Under the pieces are notes generated by a model. The model was not told the DNA's origin, ran no database searches, and worked only from the letters and a program-made list of their open reading frames with translations. Positions 36,639-46,925 of a DNA stretch of 64,000 nt are shown here, one piece after another. Made by a program: the position numbers and the translations under genes. The stretch is taken from contig CM071597.1 in assembly GCA_036435485.1 (NCBI GenBank), positions 173,768,147 to 173,832,146 of the forward strand. Direction: 5' to 3'. Position 1 is the stretch's first letter; the number at the start of each line of letters is the position of its first letter. Source of the stretch: Saposhnikovia divaricata (lineage: Eukaryota > Streptophyta > Magnoliopsida > Apiales > Apiaceae).

Positions 36639-37584
36639 ATGGTCAAATTTTATGAGATATCTAAGGAGATCGTGGTAAGGCATGGGGTTCCTGTGAGCAT
36701 TGTATCTGGTAGAGACCCAAGGTTCAACTCCAGGTTCTGGAGGAGTTTTCAGGATTGTGTGGGGACCAAGTTAAACATGAGTACTGCATACTACCCCCAA
36801 TCAGACGGACAGAGCGAGAGAACCATCCAGACCATAGAGAACATGTTGAGAGTATGTGCCATCGATTTTAAGGGAAGTTGGGATGACCACTTGCCATTGA
36901 TTGAATTTTCCTACAACAACAGTTACCATGCGAGTATAGGAATGCCCCCATATGAAGCTTTATACGGACGAAGATGTCGGTCTCCCTTGTGTTGGGAAGA
37001 AGTGGGAGAGCGGAAGATATTAGGGCCTGAACTGGTCCAACAGACAAGAGATGGTCCAACAGACAAGAGAAACTATCGAACTCATAAGAGGACGGCTGGT
37101 AGCAGCCCAAGACAGACAGAAGAGATGTGCGGACCAGACCCGCAAGGACAAAGAATATGAGGTAGGAGAGTTTGTGATGTTGAAGGTATCACCGTGGAAG
37201 GGATTGATGAGATTTGGTAAGAAGGGGAAGCTAAGCCCAAGGTTTATTGGACCTTTTGAGATCTTTAGACGAGTTGGAAAGTTGGCCTATGAATTGGCTT
37301 TACCCCCAAGATTGCAGCAAGTACATAATGTGTTCCATGTGTCCATACTACGACCCTACCATACCGACTTCCGACACGTGATGGAACATGATCAAGTGGA
37401 TCTGCAGCCAGACTTAACCTATGTGGGGCAACCCGTAGGAATCATAGATAGAAAAGAACAGGTGCTGAGGAACAAGGTTGTCAAACTAGTGAGAGTTTTG
37501 TGGAGGAACCAGAATGTCGAAGAATCAACATGGGAACTAGAGAGCGCGATGCGTGAAAAGCACCCCCAACTGTTTTCAACCTGA
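36639..37584 (+). pseudogene. Second integrase 3' half with chromodomain, element B, one frameshift
   Basis: Two overlapping frames (36639-37160 and 37051-37584) make up the C-terminal ~60% of a Ty3/gypsy integrase. The first has GRDPRFNSRFWRSFQ with the second catalytic Asp, and STAYYPQSDGQSERT with the catalytic Glu; the first Asp and the zinc finger are missing because the piece starts inside the core. The second has the GPFEI/LPPRLQQVHNVFHVS region and a chromodomain (VLRNKVVKLVRVLWRNQNVEES, shown here only in part, then TWELE). A tandem duplication of 19 bases (37033-37051 and 37052-37070) causes the break between frames. Chromodomains of this kind steer Tekay/CRM-type chromoviruses to heterochromatin. 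Confidence 0.9.
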
Positions 37585-37601
37585 TTCCGGGACGGAATCC
37601 T

Positions 37602-37616
37602 TTTAAGGAGGGGAGG
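37602..37616 (+). other. Polypurine tract of element B
   Basis: TTTAAGGAGGGGAGG one base before the 3' LTR start, after the conserved GATTCCGGGACGGAATCC block. Confidence 0.9.
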
Positions 37617-37617
37617 C

Positions 37618-40600
37618 TGTAAGAACCCTAATTTTTGCAATGTTTTCTTTTATATAATATCATGTGACATTGTCAATTTGGAACCTTTCTAGTCATCCCT
37701 GTTGTTTAATGGAATTGATTGTCTGAGAAACTATGTTGTTGCATTCATTATGTAAGATAAAAGAGAAGATTGTTGAGGGCAAGAGTCTTATTGTTAGTAA
37801 GATTTATAAAACTTGGGATTTGAGGATGATTAGAGTATTAAAAGATTTATTAAGGATTATGACGAGGAATTATGGACATTCGAGGAATTTACACAATTAA
37901 GTACTTAAGGAATTACTAGAGAAATCTCTACGCAACAAAATATTATTACGAGGGATTAATTAAGATACGATACGAATTAAAGATTAAATGACAAGCATTG
38001 GTGGAAGAATAATGATACAAGGAGTAGTATTGCATGCAAGTCCCATGCAACTAAGTAGCTAGGAAAGCAAACTAGAAAATGCAAAAGCAACCAATGAATA
38101 GTAATTAGTTGGTGCATTATTCTAGGAGACAAAGAAGTATGGGCATGCCTAGTCTGCTACCTAGGGTGTCAGCATGTGATGCAATAATACATATAATCAA
38201 TACATATCACAAGTACATACCACTTTATTCAAACCAACACAAAACAAAACAAAAACTCTCCCCCCCAAGCTCTTGTTGCTCTCGGCCCAAGCTCTAAAAA
38301 GGGGAAGAAGAATTCTTTTCTTCCACTTTTCATCACTCTTAATTCAAGGAAAAATTCCTAGGTCCTCTACACTCCATATAGAAGGTATGCTATGAATTTC
38401 AAGCCATTCTAACCATCCAATCTTGAGTTATTAATTGTTGAAGATATTGTGAATAGTAACAATGTTGGATTTTCTTATAGATCTTGGATTATAAGGATAG
38501 TAGGAGCTTATTCAAGGTGTTCTTGAGTTTTGTAAGGCTTACCCAAGGCTCCTAGGTACTCAAGAAGGTATAATAATAATAACCATTTTGGCCATATAGT
38601 GTTTATGATGTTTGGTGATAGATCCATGTATTTTTGTGTTAATCTTGGATGTTCAAGTGGTGGATGATATGGATCTTGAGTTTTAGTGTTGTGATTGTGA
38701 TTTTTATGATTGTTGTTAGTATATGTATTTCCATGAATGTTATAAAGCATGAACTAAGTGAATTAGATGTTGGTTGTGTTATGGAAGTAAGAATATTGGT
38801 TGATCTAAGTGAAACATACATGCTGAATTTTCCCAGAAACTTGACCTGTCTTGTAACATGGTTTTGAACCCCCAAATCTTGTCCCCTGAGGTCCTACCAT
38901 ATATTTTTGGAAAGATATTTGAAAGTAGTTTCTGGAACTGTAAGGTTCATGACTTGGTGATGTATAGATTTTAAGTTATGGCCGGAGAAGTAAAATGTGT
39001 TTCTGGATTCCGGACTGCACTAAGTGACCCCCTTGTGAACCTTGTTTAACCCCCTAAAAATTTATGTGGGATCATGGAAAAATTTGAGAAACTAGGAAAT
39101 GCAGTGGTGAAGGCTACCCGAAAAGAATTGGATTAAAATATGAATTTTTCAATTTTATAAAAATGCTAGAGTAAAATTCGCGCAAGGGAAAAAGTCGTTA
39201 AGTGGAGTATAATTCTAGGGGTAATGATTATGACTCGGATATGGTAACTAAATTAAGTCGAATAAGTGACGAGCGTAATTGAGTGATGACATGAACCTAT
39301 AACGGGGCTAGATTGTCATAAGACGAAGTCGTTAAGTTAATTTCGTACCCCCTAAAACCCCGTAATTAAAGAGACATTGTTAAGGTACTAACGAACGGTT
39401 ATTGCTTATGTATAGATCGTTCCACTCCGCACGCTCGACCACCCCAACCAAACCAAGGAAAGTATACTTTTCAAAACTTATGCATATACAAGGACTTTCA
39501 CTGTTGTGTTTGTAGCTTTCAACCATATCAAATGCTATGTTTATCGAAGTATTGATGCAATTGAGATTTTATAAGTACATATATGTTGTACCCCTTGAAC
39601 TTAGATTGAAATGTTTTCCTCGGACAACGACTCTAGCAATAGAGGTCGTAGCGGTCCGTATATACTATTGACCGTGGAGCGGTATATTATTATATCGTAA
39701 CTAGTTTGCGAAAACCCGAAGGGTCATTTGGGGAGTATCGTATACTCAAGTAATTATTGTTATATCTTCGTAAATACTCGAAACCCTATCTTGGATTAAA
39801 AGTTTATTTTATCGAATAATTATTTTATTAATTATTAATATTAAATCTTAAATATTATTTATTAATCATTGTTCATTATTTTAAAGACGAAGCTAATCCA
39901 AGATACCTTTAATACTTTCAAACTCGAACTCTTTCGAACTCAAAAACATTTTCGAAAACCCCCGGTCAGGTTTGCTTCTTGTATGATTTCAAGAATCATC
40001 GGTCGACTGATGTCGGACCTCAAGTACTCTGTTTTCAATCAAAATCAAGTTTTCAAAAGAAACAGAAAAAGGGACTCTGGCAGGTGTGGGAACCTTTGAC
40101 GAACGATTCCCGGGATATGTAAGCGGCCGTGAGCCAGGCGGTCCATCAATTATTATTCCGGCCCAGGTGTTGCCGAAGGATGATTACGGATGTAGTTTTC
40201 ATCGAGGGTGATTACGGATGTAGTTTTCACCCGGGGATAGTTACGGATGTAGTTTCTATCCTTCTACCGGTAGAGAAGACCCGCGGATTATTGGACTTGG
40301 ATGTGGCGACTGATCATCGTCAATCCTTGTCAGGTTTTTATGTTTTCTTCCAGTCCCATCCTCCACTTTGGAAAAATACTCAAACACTGCTTCTTGGGCC
40401 TAAGTGCCAAGTTGCCGATAGTGTGGTTTTTGATAAGAAAAAATATTGACATCGTGCAGTATCTAGAACTGCAAGATTTTCTATAAAGATTGGCACGTGT
40501 TAGTGCACTCTTGCAATTGTTTCAAAGAATGAAATGTTTTTGTATGAGAAACCTTCTAATCCAATGGAAGGAAAGAGGTTTGCAATGATGTATTCCCTGT

Positions 40601-41266
40601 ACAGTATGTTAATCGTAGAGTGTTTTGTCGAAAATGATATACTCATATGTATATATTTTCAAACTTGAGATATATTGAAATGGGAACCTTATAAAGGGTT
40701 CATATGTTATTCTTAAAGCTCCTTAGTGAGTATAAATGTTTTATTCAAACTCGGACATATATATTGTCCAATTATGTTTTAAAATCTGAGATATATACCC
40801 ATATAGTTGGGAATGTTTTCGAAATAAGCCACATCGTTATTTTACAAAATGGTGAACTTGCTGAGCATTATGTAGCTCATTCTTGCTTTATAAAACTTTT
40901 CAGAAAGAGAAGAATTTGGTCGGTTAACTCCGCAACAGCAGGAGAGGAGTAGAAGATTTACCCCGAAGATGATTTAGCTCCTGATAAATACTACAGAGTA
41001 AGTCTTATAGGTTTTCAACTGTAATAGTAAGACTTGTCTTCAAGTATAGTTGTATAAGTGGAATTGCGTAAGACTCTGATTTGTACAAATGGATTGTAAT
41101 ATTTAGTGGCACTTTTGATTATCGTTTCTGAGGCTCTAACTTGCTTGTGTGTAAGATTGAGGTCTGGATGGATGTATTGTTGAGTTGTAAAGTTAATACA
41201 GGTATGATATGGTTGGATGATGATGTGACGACCTGAATCTTTGACCTCAGATTTGGGGGCGTCACA
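37618..41266 (+). repeat. 3' LTR of element B (3649 bp)
   Basis: Direct repeat of 27749-31402, starting TGTAAGAACCCTAATTTTTG and ending GGGGGCGTCACA. The last six bases differ from the 5' LTR by one change (GTCACA versus GTAACA). Confidence 0.95.
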
Positions 41267-41271
41267 GCATC

Positions 41272-41486
41272 TCTCTCTACTATACTATGCTCACAAGTTT
41301 CAATTTTTCTCAATTCTTTCAGCTTCTGGAGGAATCAAGGTGGACCATTCGAAGATGAGTAATGGAACCAATTTATCTCATTAAGGTGGACCATCCGAAG
41401 ATGAATTGTCTAAACAGTTGTTTGATGGAGGATATGGGGAGTATGTCGAAGTGGTGCAGGGGATATGGGTGGAGGAGGAGAGGTGA
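41272..41486 (+). other. Pack-CACTA sequence right of element B, trehalase-flanking
   Basis: It contains a good acceptor (CAATTCTTTCAG near 41310-41321) and two copies of AAGGTGGACCATYCGAAGATGA, near 41337 and 41383. It may hold a damaged N-terminal exon of the captured trehalase, but no clear protein match is readable before 41487. Confidence 0.4.
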
Positions 41487-41890
41487 TTTGACCCCAAATT
41501 ATACGTGGACATGTCCTTAAAATTCAATCTTTCTGATGCCCATTAAGCCTTTAACAATCTTCCCAGGCGTGACAATGGTTCTGTACCGGCACCTCATTTG
41601 GATGGATTTCTCAGCGAATATATGAATGCTGCTGGTGATGATTTGGTGTATGTTGAGCCTGTTGATTTTGTTGCTCAACCCGTTGGGTTTTTGCCTAATG
41701 AGGATAATCTTGAGGTGAGGGCTTGGGCATTGGAGGTACATTCCCTTTGGAAGAATTTGAGCCGCAAAGTGTCAGACCTGGTTCTAGTCCACCCGGATTT
41801 ACAGTCATTGTTGCCCCTGGCAAGCCCAGTTATGATTCCAGGATCACGGTTTCGTGAGGTATATTATTGGGATTCTTACTGGGTAGTAAG
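41487..41890 (+). pseudogene. Captured trehalase gene fragment
   Basis: One frame encodes about 134 residues of a plant trehalase (glycoside hydrolase family 37, trehalose to two glucoses). It begins FDPKLYVDMSLKFNLSDAH, then has a stop (TAA, 41544-41546). It then runs AFNNLPRRDNGS, YVEPVDFVAQPVGFLP, VHSLWKNLSRKVSDLV and the family signature PGSRFREVYYWDSYW. It ends at a donor-like GTTAGTATG after the codon for VVR. The signature is intact, but the in-frame stop, the missing remainder (more than 400 residues in the full enzyme) and the position inside a CACTA element show a captured, dead fragment. The symbol TRE1 applies to the donor gene only. Confidence 0.9.
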
Positions 41891-42570
41891 GTTAGTATGT
41901 CAAGCCACTCTGAATTTATGCTAGTCTAGTATGTCTCATTCTTTTATCTTTGTCATTAAGAGTATAATTCTTTAGAAGTACAGGGGATATGGAGGTAGTT
42001 TGGAAGAGGAGAACTGGTGGGATGATGTTGATGAGGGTTGAAGGGGAAATGGTGAAGGGGGGCCGTTGGCAGAGACGAAGAAGGTTCGATGCTGGCATGG
42101 TGAACTTAGACAGCTGCAGGTGTAGTGGGAGAGGAGATGGGAGGTAAGAGAGAAGGAGGTGCTGGTTGGAAACGGAGGTGGTGGAGGGGTGGTGTGCGGT
42201 TTAAGAGGATGAATGGAGACTGATGTTGTTGGTTTTGCAGTGGTCGTACAGGGAGTGTGGAGATGAGAGAGGGACGGGGTGGAGTGGGTTTTTGAAGGAC
42301 AGAGGAGGTGAGATTTGAGGGAGGAGATGTTGCAGTGAAGTTGAATGGGTGGAATTGCAGGTTGTGTTAACGAATGAAGAGGAGGGGCAATGGCAGCAGG
42401 TGCTAACGGAAGTTACTGCATGATCCACTTAATTTTCTATGCGTCAAGCCAATAAGCAATCTTATATCTGTCATGATTGCGGGTAATTTACTTGCGTTTG
42501 TAGTTGCCAATTATACTACTGGTGCTACAATAGCAAACATGAAATAATATTGAATTATTGATGTGTGCAG
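41891..42570. other. Pack-CACTA interior, purine-rich, no gene recognised
   Basis: From about 41985 to 42420 the + strand is G/A-rich (GGAGGTGGTGGAGGGG and similar). A 75-codon reverse frame (42201-42428) is open, but its Ser/Pro/His make-up mirrors the base composition. It could be a captured 5' exon or UTR; I see no family motif. Confidence 0.4.
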
Positions 42571-42629
42571 GTATATAAACAATGACAGGACACCCTTTGA
42601 GAAGTTACCTGATAATTACTACTGTCCTG
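42571..42629 (+). pseudogene. Captured exon of a plant rubredoxin-like protein
   Basis: A GTGTGCAG acceptor and a GTACAT donor bound 59 bases that read YINNDRTPFEKLPDNYYCP in phase 1. The pattern Y-I..(R)TPFEKLPD.Y.CP matches the middle of rubredoxin folds, where the second pair of iron-binding cysteines begins with CPVCG. Here the exon ends right after the first Cys-Pro, where the next exon would supply the rest. I infer a small organellar rubredoxin-like gene as donor. It is one exon without start or stop, hence non-functional. Confidence 0.65.
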
Positions 42630-43076
42630 GTACATTACTCTGCTTTGCCACTCTTTACTAGTCTAAGCATATAGTATAACAGCAAGTACTAGACTCTGTC
42701 ATCTAATTAACACTTATTCTACCTCTTTAAACTAAATGGAGCAGAAGAAGATTATTGTAATTTCTCATGTCATGTGAACAAAACTGGAAAAAATAAGTTA
42801 TAACTTGGCTGAAAAAAAACTGGAAGAAATAAGCCTTAAGTTATCATGTAGACTTGTTGCAAGTTCAGTAAAAAGAAATTGTTGGTAATCGAATAGAACA
42901 GTTAAGTCAAAGATACACTATAGTCACATTCATCTATTCTTTCACTAAACTTGTGTTAACATCATGCAGTAATTGAGGAGTATGCTATATGCAAAAATTA
43001 AGTGGATCAAAACTAAACCTAAAGATAGTTGACAACTTCACGATACATATCAGCTGGCTGGATGGATAGATAGAGA
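42630..43076. other. Pack-CACTA interior between captured pieces
   Basis: AT-rich, intron-like. An 18 bp direct repeat (ATGCTATATGCAAAAATT) at 42982-42999 recurs at 43077-43094, right where the next captured fragment begins, which may mark the junction of capture. Confidence 0.45.
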
Positions 43077-43377
43077 ATGCTATATGCAAAAATTGATGTT
43101 GCTAGTCCTGAAGCTGGTGTTATCCAAAAGGTATACCTAAAAATGCTCAAATAGTTATCATCTATTTTATTGTTGCACCATATTGTGAATTTGTGTATCT
43201 GAACTCATATGCATACTTGTATTTTGTCGTAAATGAAGGGGATACCGTGGAACCAGGAACCAAGTTTGCTATTATATTAAAATCAGGTGAAGGTGTTGCT
43301 TCGTCTAAGAAGACATCTGATGAAACTTCTTCTCAACCTCCTGCCACTGAAAAGAATAAAGAAATTAAGTTATCTCA
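43077..43377 (+). pseudogene. Captured lipoyl-domain fragment of 2-oxoglutarate dehydrogenase E2
   Basis: A first piece (43077-43130) reads AKIDVASPEAGVIQK and stops at a GTATAC donor-like site. A second (about 43211-43377) reads VNEGDTVEPGTKFAIILKSG and continues into a Ser/Thr/Pro/Lys-rich linker. Both fit the lipoyl domain of plant dihydrolipoyl succinyltransferase (E2 of the mitochondrial 2-oxoglutarate dehydrogenase complex), after the lipoyl-lysine stretch DKVT, whose lysine is lost here. No AG acceptor precedes the second piece closely, so it is not spliceable as it stands. It lacks the catalytic domain and is a dead fragment. Confidence 0.85.
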
Positions 43378-43619
43378 TTCTAACATTGTAATTTGTTGTT
43401 TGTTTTGGTTGATGGTATGGTGAATATTGGTCGTAATGGATGGATGGATTGAATTGGTTTCTATTTTTTGTTTGTGGCATTTTCATTTTATAGTGTAGTT
43501 TGGTTTTCTTTACATGTCCAGAACCATTGTTTAAGGTACTTTTAGCCAATGTCCACCAATGATTAACACTTGTTGTATTATATATCAAGCAATGATTTTA
43601 TTAAAATCCCTTGTGAGAA

Positions 43620-44286
43620 AATGACTCACACAACAGGAAAATAAAAACTACTTAATGTTAACGGTTGTAAAAAATGCAATCAAACAACATGTACCATTTA
43701 ACAAAGTAATGTGGGAGAAGAATACACACTGCAGGTTAAAACCCACAAAACTGTTGTCTCTTTTAACAAATAACAACATGTTACACTCTGCAAAATCATT
43801 GTTTGAAATAATTTCAAACAAGAGTTATATACTAAGAAAGTGTTATCCTTCCTACTGTGCAACAACATGCCATATGAGATAACATGTTGTACATCTAACC
43901 ATAAAACAAATGGTTTTTGCTATGAAATCATTGTCTGTAGTGACATACAACAACAACCCTGATCAAGTAAAAGATTATATCTTTTGCACTTAAACAATAG
44001 GCTTTCTTTTAAAAACCATTGTCTTTACTGCTTAATAACAACAATATCTTCGTTAAAAAGTGTTGCGTTATCGGAGTTTTGACAAGAGGTTTCCAAAGAA
44101 GTGTTGTTGTTTCTGGGTATCAGACAACACTTTTCAGGTGGCTTTTACTTGTCTTTCAACTTTCACACAACAGCTTGCTGTGTGTTGTCTGAGGTGTGTA
44201 TCAGACGACTTCTCAATAGTCAACAGTTTTTGATATATTCAGACAACACGTTTTGCCTGTTGTCTAAAGCAAAAATCCTTGTAGTG
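43620..44286. repeat. Right terminus and subterminal repeats of the Pack-CACTA
   Basis: Dense ACAACA.../TGTTGT... units (CAAACAACATG, GTGTTGTTGTTTC, CAGACAACACGTTTTGCC) lead up to TTGTAGTG at 44279-44286, mirroring the left end. Frames at 43655-43882 and 44101-44289 lie in the repeats and are not genes. Confidence 0.75.
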
Positions 44287-44289
44287 TAG

Positions 44290-44766
44290 ATCCAACATTT
44301 TTCATCTATTTATTTTAAAATCTAACGGTTCTTATTTATTTTGTCTTACTAAGGACCAGACTACCGACTACCAAATTTTGGACAAAATCGCTCTAACACT
44401 TATTATTAAAAATTGTATTGGGTTGTTAGTGCAACTATCTTCAAATAAAAATAAGATTATTTTTATAATCAGAACGAAATATAAGCAAATTTCCTAAATT
44501 GAATAAAATTTTGTCAATTTTTTCTCTATTTTATTTGTGGATAGTTTTAATTGGAAAAAAAAAACATTTTCAAAAAATAAAAAAAGAAAATTGGAAAAAA
44601 TTAACAAGCTCTTCGTTATCCCACTTCTTTTGCCTTCATTAACTCTGGGAAGTGGAATAGTTTGGAAAATGGACACGAGTACCACGAATGTATAGGAGGC
44701 AGGAAAATGTATGTACTTGCAAGTATCTATCTTCCTTTTTAAACTGAGATCGTCTTCAAAAGCTCT
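44290..44766 (+). promoter_or_regulatory. Probable promoter and 5' UTR exon of the coiled-coil gene
   Basis: About 480 bp between the CACTA end and a good GTAAGT donor at 44767. It is AT-rich; a transcript start cannot be fixed, but the pyrimidine stretch CTATCTTCCTTTTT near 44730 followed by CTCTGTAAGTTC suggests a short non-coding first exon. The CACTA insertion is thus less than ~0.5 kb upstream of the start of transcription. Confidence 0.4.
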
Positions 44767-45393
44767 GTAAGTTCACTTTCCATATTTTTGCTGTTTCTTT
44801 TTATTTTGTCATCATGTGCTTTGAACTTTGTTACTCCACTTTTTAGTGTTTAGGGTTTATTTACATTTTGAGGGTGTCTAGAAATTCTTGTTAGTTTCAT
44901 TATTTTTGGGTTTTTTAGTTTTAATTTGTCTTTTTAATTGGCTTCTTTCTTTTATTGTACGATGATCAATTACTATTTTGAGTTTCGTTTTACTATTCTT
45001 GTGTGTCTAAAGCAAATGAGTCAAGAAAACTTTCCATGTCTTTGTTTAAATGATCTGTTTCACTCATTTAAGTTTGGTTCTTGAATCTTACAAAATGGGG
45101 TTAAAAAAAAAAGGCACAATAGTATGATATAGATTGATTAATAGAATTACGATGACATGATTTTATTTTTATCTCTTTGTTTGCTTTATTTTTCAAGTGT
45201 TTCAAGAACATTTGTCAGTATGTAGTTTACTAGTGACTCACAACCAAACATCTTATATTGTATTACAAATTATTCTTTGATGCGATTATATGCTTGATGT
45301 TCATTTTTTCTGTTGCATGTTTTTTTTCCGTTTTTGTGGTACACTGATGTTTGGCAAATGATCTGGCTTTCCATGGTTTTCGCACTTTTGCAG
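44767..45393 (+). other. Probable 5' UTR intron of the coiled-coil gene
   Basis: T-rich 627 bp between GTAAGTTC and TTTTGCAG, with typical plant-intron composition and no open frame. The next exon holds the start codon 39 bases further on. Confidence 0.5.
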
Positions 45394-45432
45394 TGATATT
45401 TCTCTTTTTTTGAGGAGTCTGAAAGGATCGTG

Positions 45433-46670
45433 ATGGAGAAGAACTTGTCGCCGAACGATCTTGAATCAGTGAAAAGAAAGTCCAGGCTCTTTGAGGATTT
45501 TACTGAAGAGGAATCAGAAGTCGTGGTGACTGGATCTGGTGAGTTGCAACCCAGCCGATCCTTTTGTGACATACTCCTTTTCAGTTTTCGGACATTTATA
45601 AGGTTTTTTTGGTAGAGGTCAAGTGCATAACATGAAAATAATGAATGTGGCCAAAAGACTAGCCAAGTACCTCATCAACATAATAGTGCACCAACTATTT
45701 AAAGTAACTAATGAAAATACATGATACAGGTAGACATTTATAAGGTTTATAGATAATTATGCTGTTTTTCGTCTAAATTAAGTGTCCATACCCATGTCCG
45801 AGTGTCGAGTGTCTGATACGGGTACTCAAGGCAAAGTGAAGAGCCTGGTTAACAGAGATTTGACTTACTTCCCAAGAACTCATTCATTATAAATTAGTCA
45901 TTTATACTCGTAAACGTCAACTTTGTGGTGGAACTCTCCTTTAAAATCATGGACCTGCGCCTTGGGATTTGCCCTTTCTTTGTTGTGAATTTCTGATGCT
46001 GAATACTTGTGCTTATTTACATTATGGTTGCTTCACTTCTAATCCCTTTTTTTATTGCTGTTTTTTTTTCTTTTTTATTCGCAGTAACAGGTAGGATGCC
46101 TAAGTTATGCAAGATTGGCATGGAAACTGAAGGGACTACTGCTAGCCAGGCTCAAAGGCAGATGCATCAAGTAAATGACACGACTTCTTTTGCAGCATAC
46201 TAATACGTAAATAGCTATTGGCTTTACTTTTCGTATTATATTAATGCTCTAACTTTCAGTTCGCTTCAACCATTACGGAGCTGTGCACTGGCTTTGAGAC
46301 ATCAAAGAGGAAAAATGAGGAGTTGGGGAGGCAAGTAACTGACCTCGAGTGTCAGATCCAAAAGTGGAAGGATCAGAAAGCTATCTGGGATAAGATGAAG
46401 AAAGAACTTGAGAGGGAGCGCGAGGAGGCTCGGAAAGAAGCACTTAGAGCTGTTGGTGAGAAGCGTGATATGGAGGAAAAAATGGAGAATGCTGCCAAAG
46501 CCTCTGTTAAGAAGTCAATATGTGATGCCGTAACCTCCGTTACTAGGTGTTACAAGAATTGCTTAGACAATCTTGTTGCATCCCTGGCCAATGGTGAGGG
46601 AGAATCATTAATGTTGTGTTTGGTTGGGATGAATGAAATTGGAAGGAATGGAATGAGATTTCAAATATAA
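45433..46670 (+). CDS. Coiled-coil protein of unknown function, at least three coding exons, tail altered by a MITE
   Basis: Exon 1 (45433-45538) starts ATGGAGAAGAAC and encodes 35 residues beginning MEKNLSPNDLESVKRKSRLF, acidic at the end, then GTGAGT. Exon 2 is 46085-46170 (RMPKLCKIGMETEG...QMHQ), with a second in-frame acceptor at 46091. Exon 3 starts at 46260 and encodes FASTITELCTGFETSKRKNE followed by a long charged helix (about 60 residues rich in Glu, Lys and Arg, with heptad-like spacing), then SICDAVTSVTRCYKNCLDNL. Phases agree across all joins. The frame enters the MITE at 46612 and stops at 46668-46670; a donor-like GTGAGG at 46594 is an alternative end. A nuclear or scaffold role is only a guess. 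The family is not recognised. Confidence 0.65.
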
Positions 46671-46925
46671 AATGAATAGAAATTCAAAATTTTCATTCTT
46701 TCCTTCATTCCATTCCTAGCAATTGATATTACAATTCAAACATCTCATTTTGAGAAGGAATGCTCCATTCCTTACCACCCCCATTTTCTTCACAATTCTT
46801 ATCATAACAAATTTGTCCTATCTCAATTTTTTCCAAATCTTCTATCTAATCTTCACTAATTTCCTTTAATTCCACCCATTCCATTCCATTCCATTCCATT
46901 CCATTCACCCCAACCAAACACAACA
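46612..46925. mobile_element. MITE, PIF/Harbinger-like, 314 bp
   Basis: Terminal inverted repeats of 24 bp with one mismatch start TGTTGTGTTTGGTTGGG. Flanking triplets are TAA at 46609-46611 and 46926-46928, the 3 bp TWA target duplication typical of PIF/Harbinger MITEs. The right part holds a (CCATT)n run at about 46876-46905. It has no coding capacity. It lies in, or immediately after, exon 3 of the coiled-coil gene. Confidence 0.85.

Larger units (their letters stand above)
27749..41266 (+). mobile_element. Element B: Ty3/gypsy chromovirus-like LTR retrotransposon, 13.5 kb, nested in the Pack-CACTA
   Basis: LTRs at 27749-31402 and 37618-41266 flank a 6.2 kb interior. The target duplication is perfect: GCATC at 27744-27748 and 41267-41271. 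A textbook PBS and PPT are present. In the first ~440 bp of the LTRs I count six differences, all transitions, so it is fairly recent and younger than its CACTA host. The interior carries a dead RT, RNase H and chromodomain, then a PPT-plus-LTR-tip relic, and then a second, far better kept integrase-chromodomain end. It is non-autonomous. Confidence 0.95.
21778..44286. mobile_element. Pack-CACTA DNA transposon carrying host gene fragments, with element B nested inside
   Basis: The left end is CACTACAAGAAATCTGGCAA and the right end, read inward on the reverse strand, is CACTACAAGGATTTTTGC. Both continue into TAGACRACA, so the inverted ends extend about 30 bp with mismatches. Flanking triplets are TAG (21775-21777) and TAG (44287-44289), the 3 bp target duplication of CACTA elements. 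Many copies of GTGTTGT/ACAACAC lie within ~600 bp of each end, the subterminal repeats of this superfamily. Without element B and its duplicated target the element is about 9.0 kb. No transposase is visible; the interior holds fragments of several host genes, so it moved with proteins made elsewhere. Confidence 0.9.

Noticed and set aside
42201..42428. 75-codon reverse frame in the purine-rich part of the Pack-CACTA
   Set aside because: Residue composition follows the biased base composition; no start context, splice site or family match.
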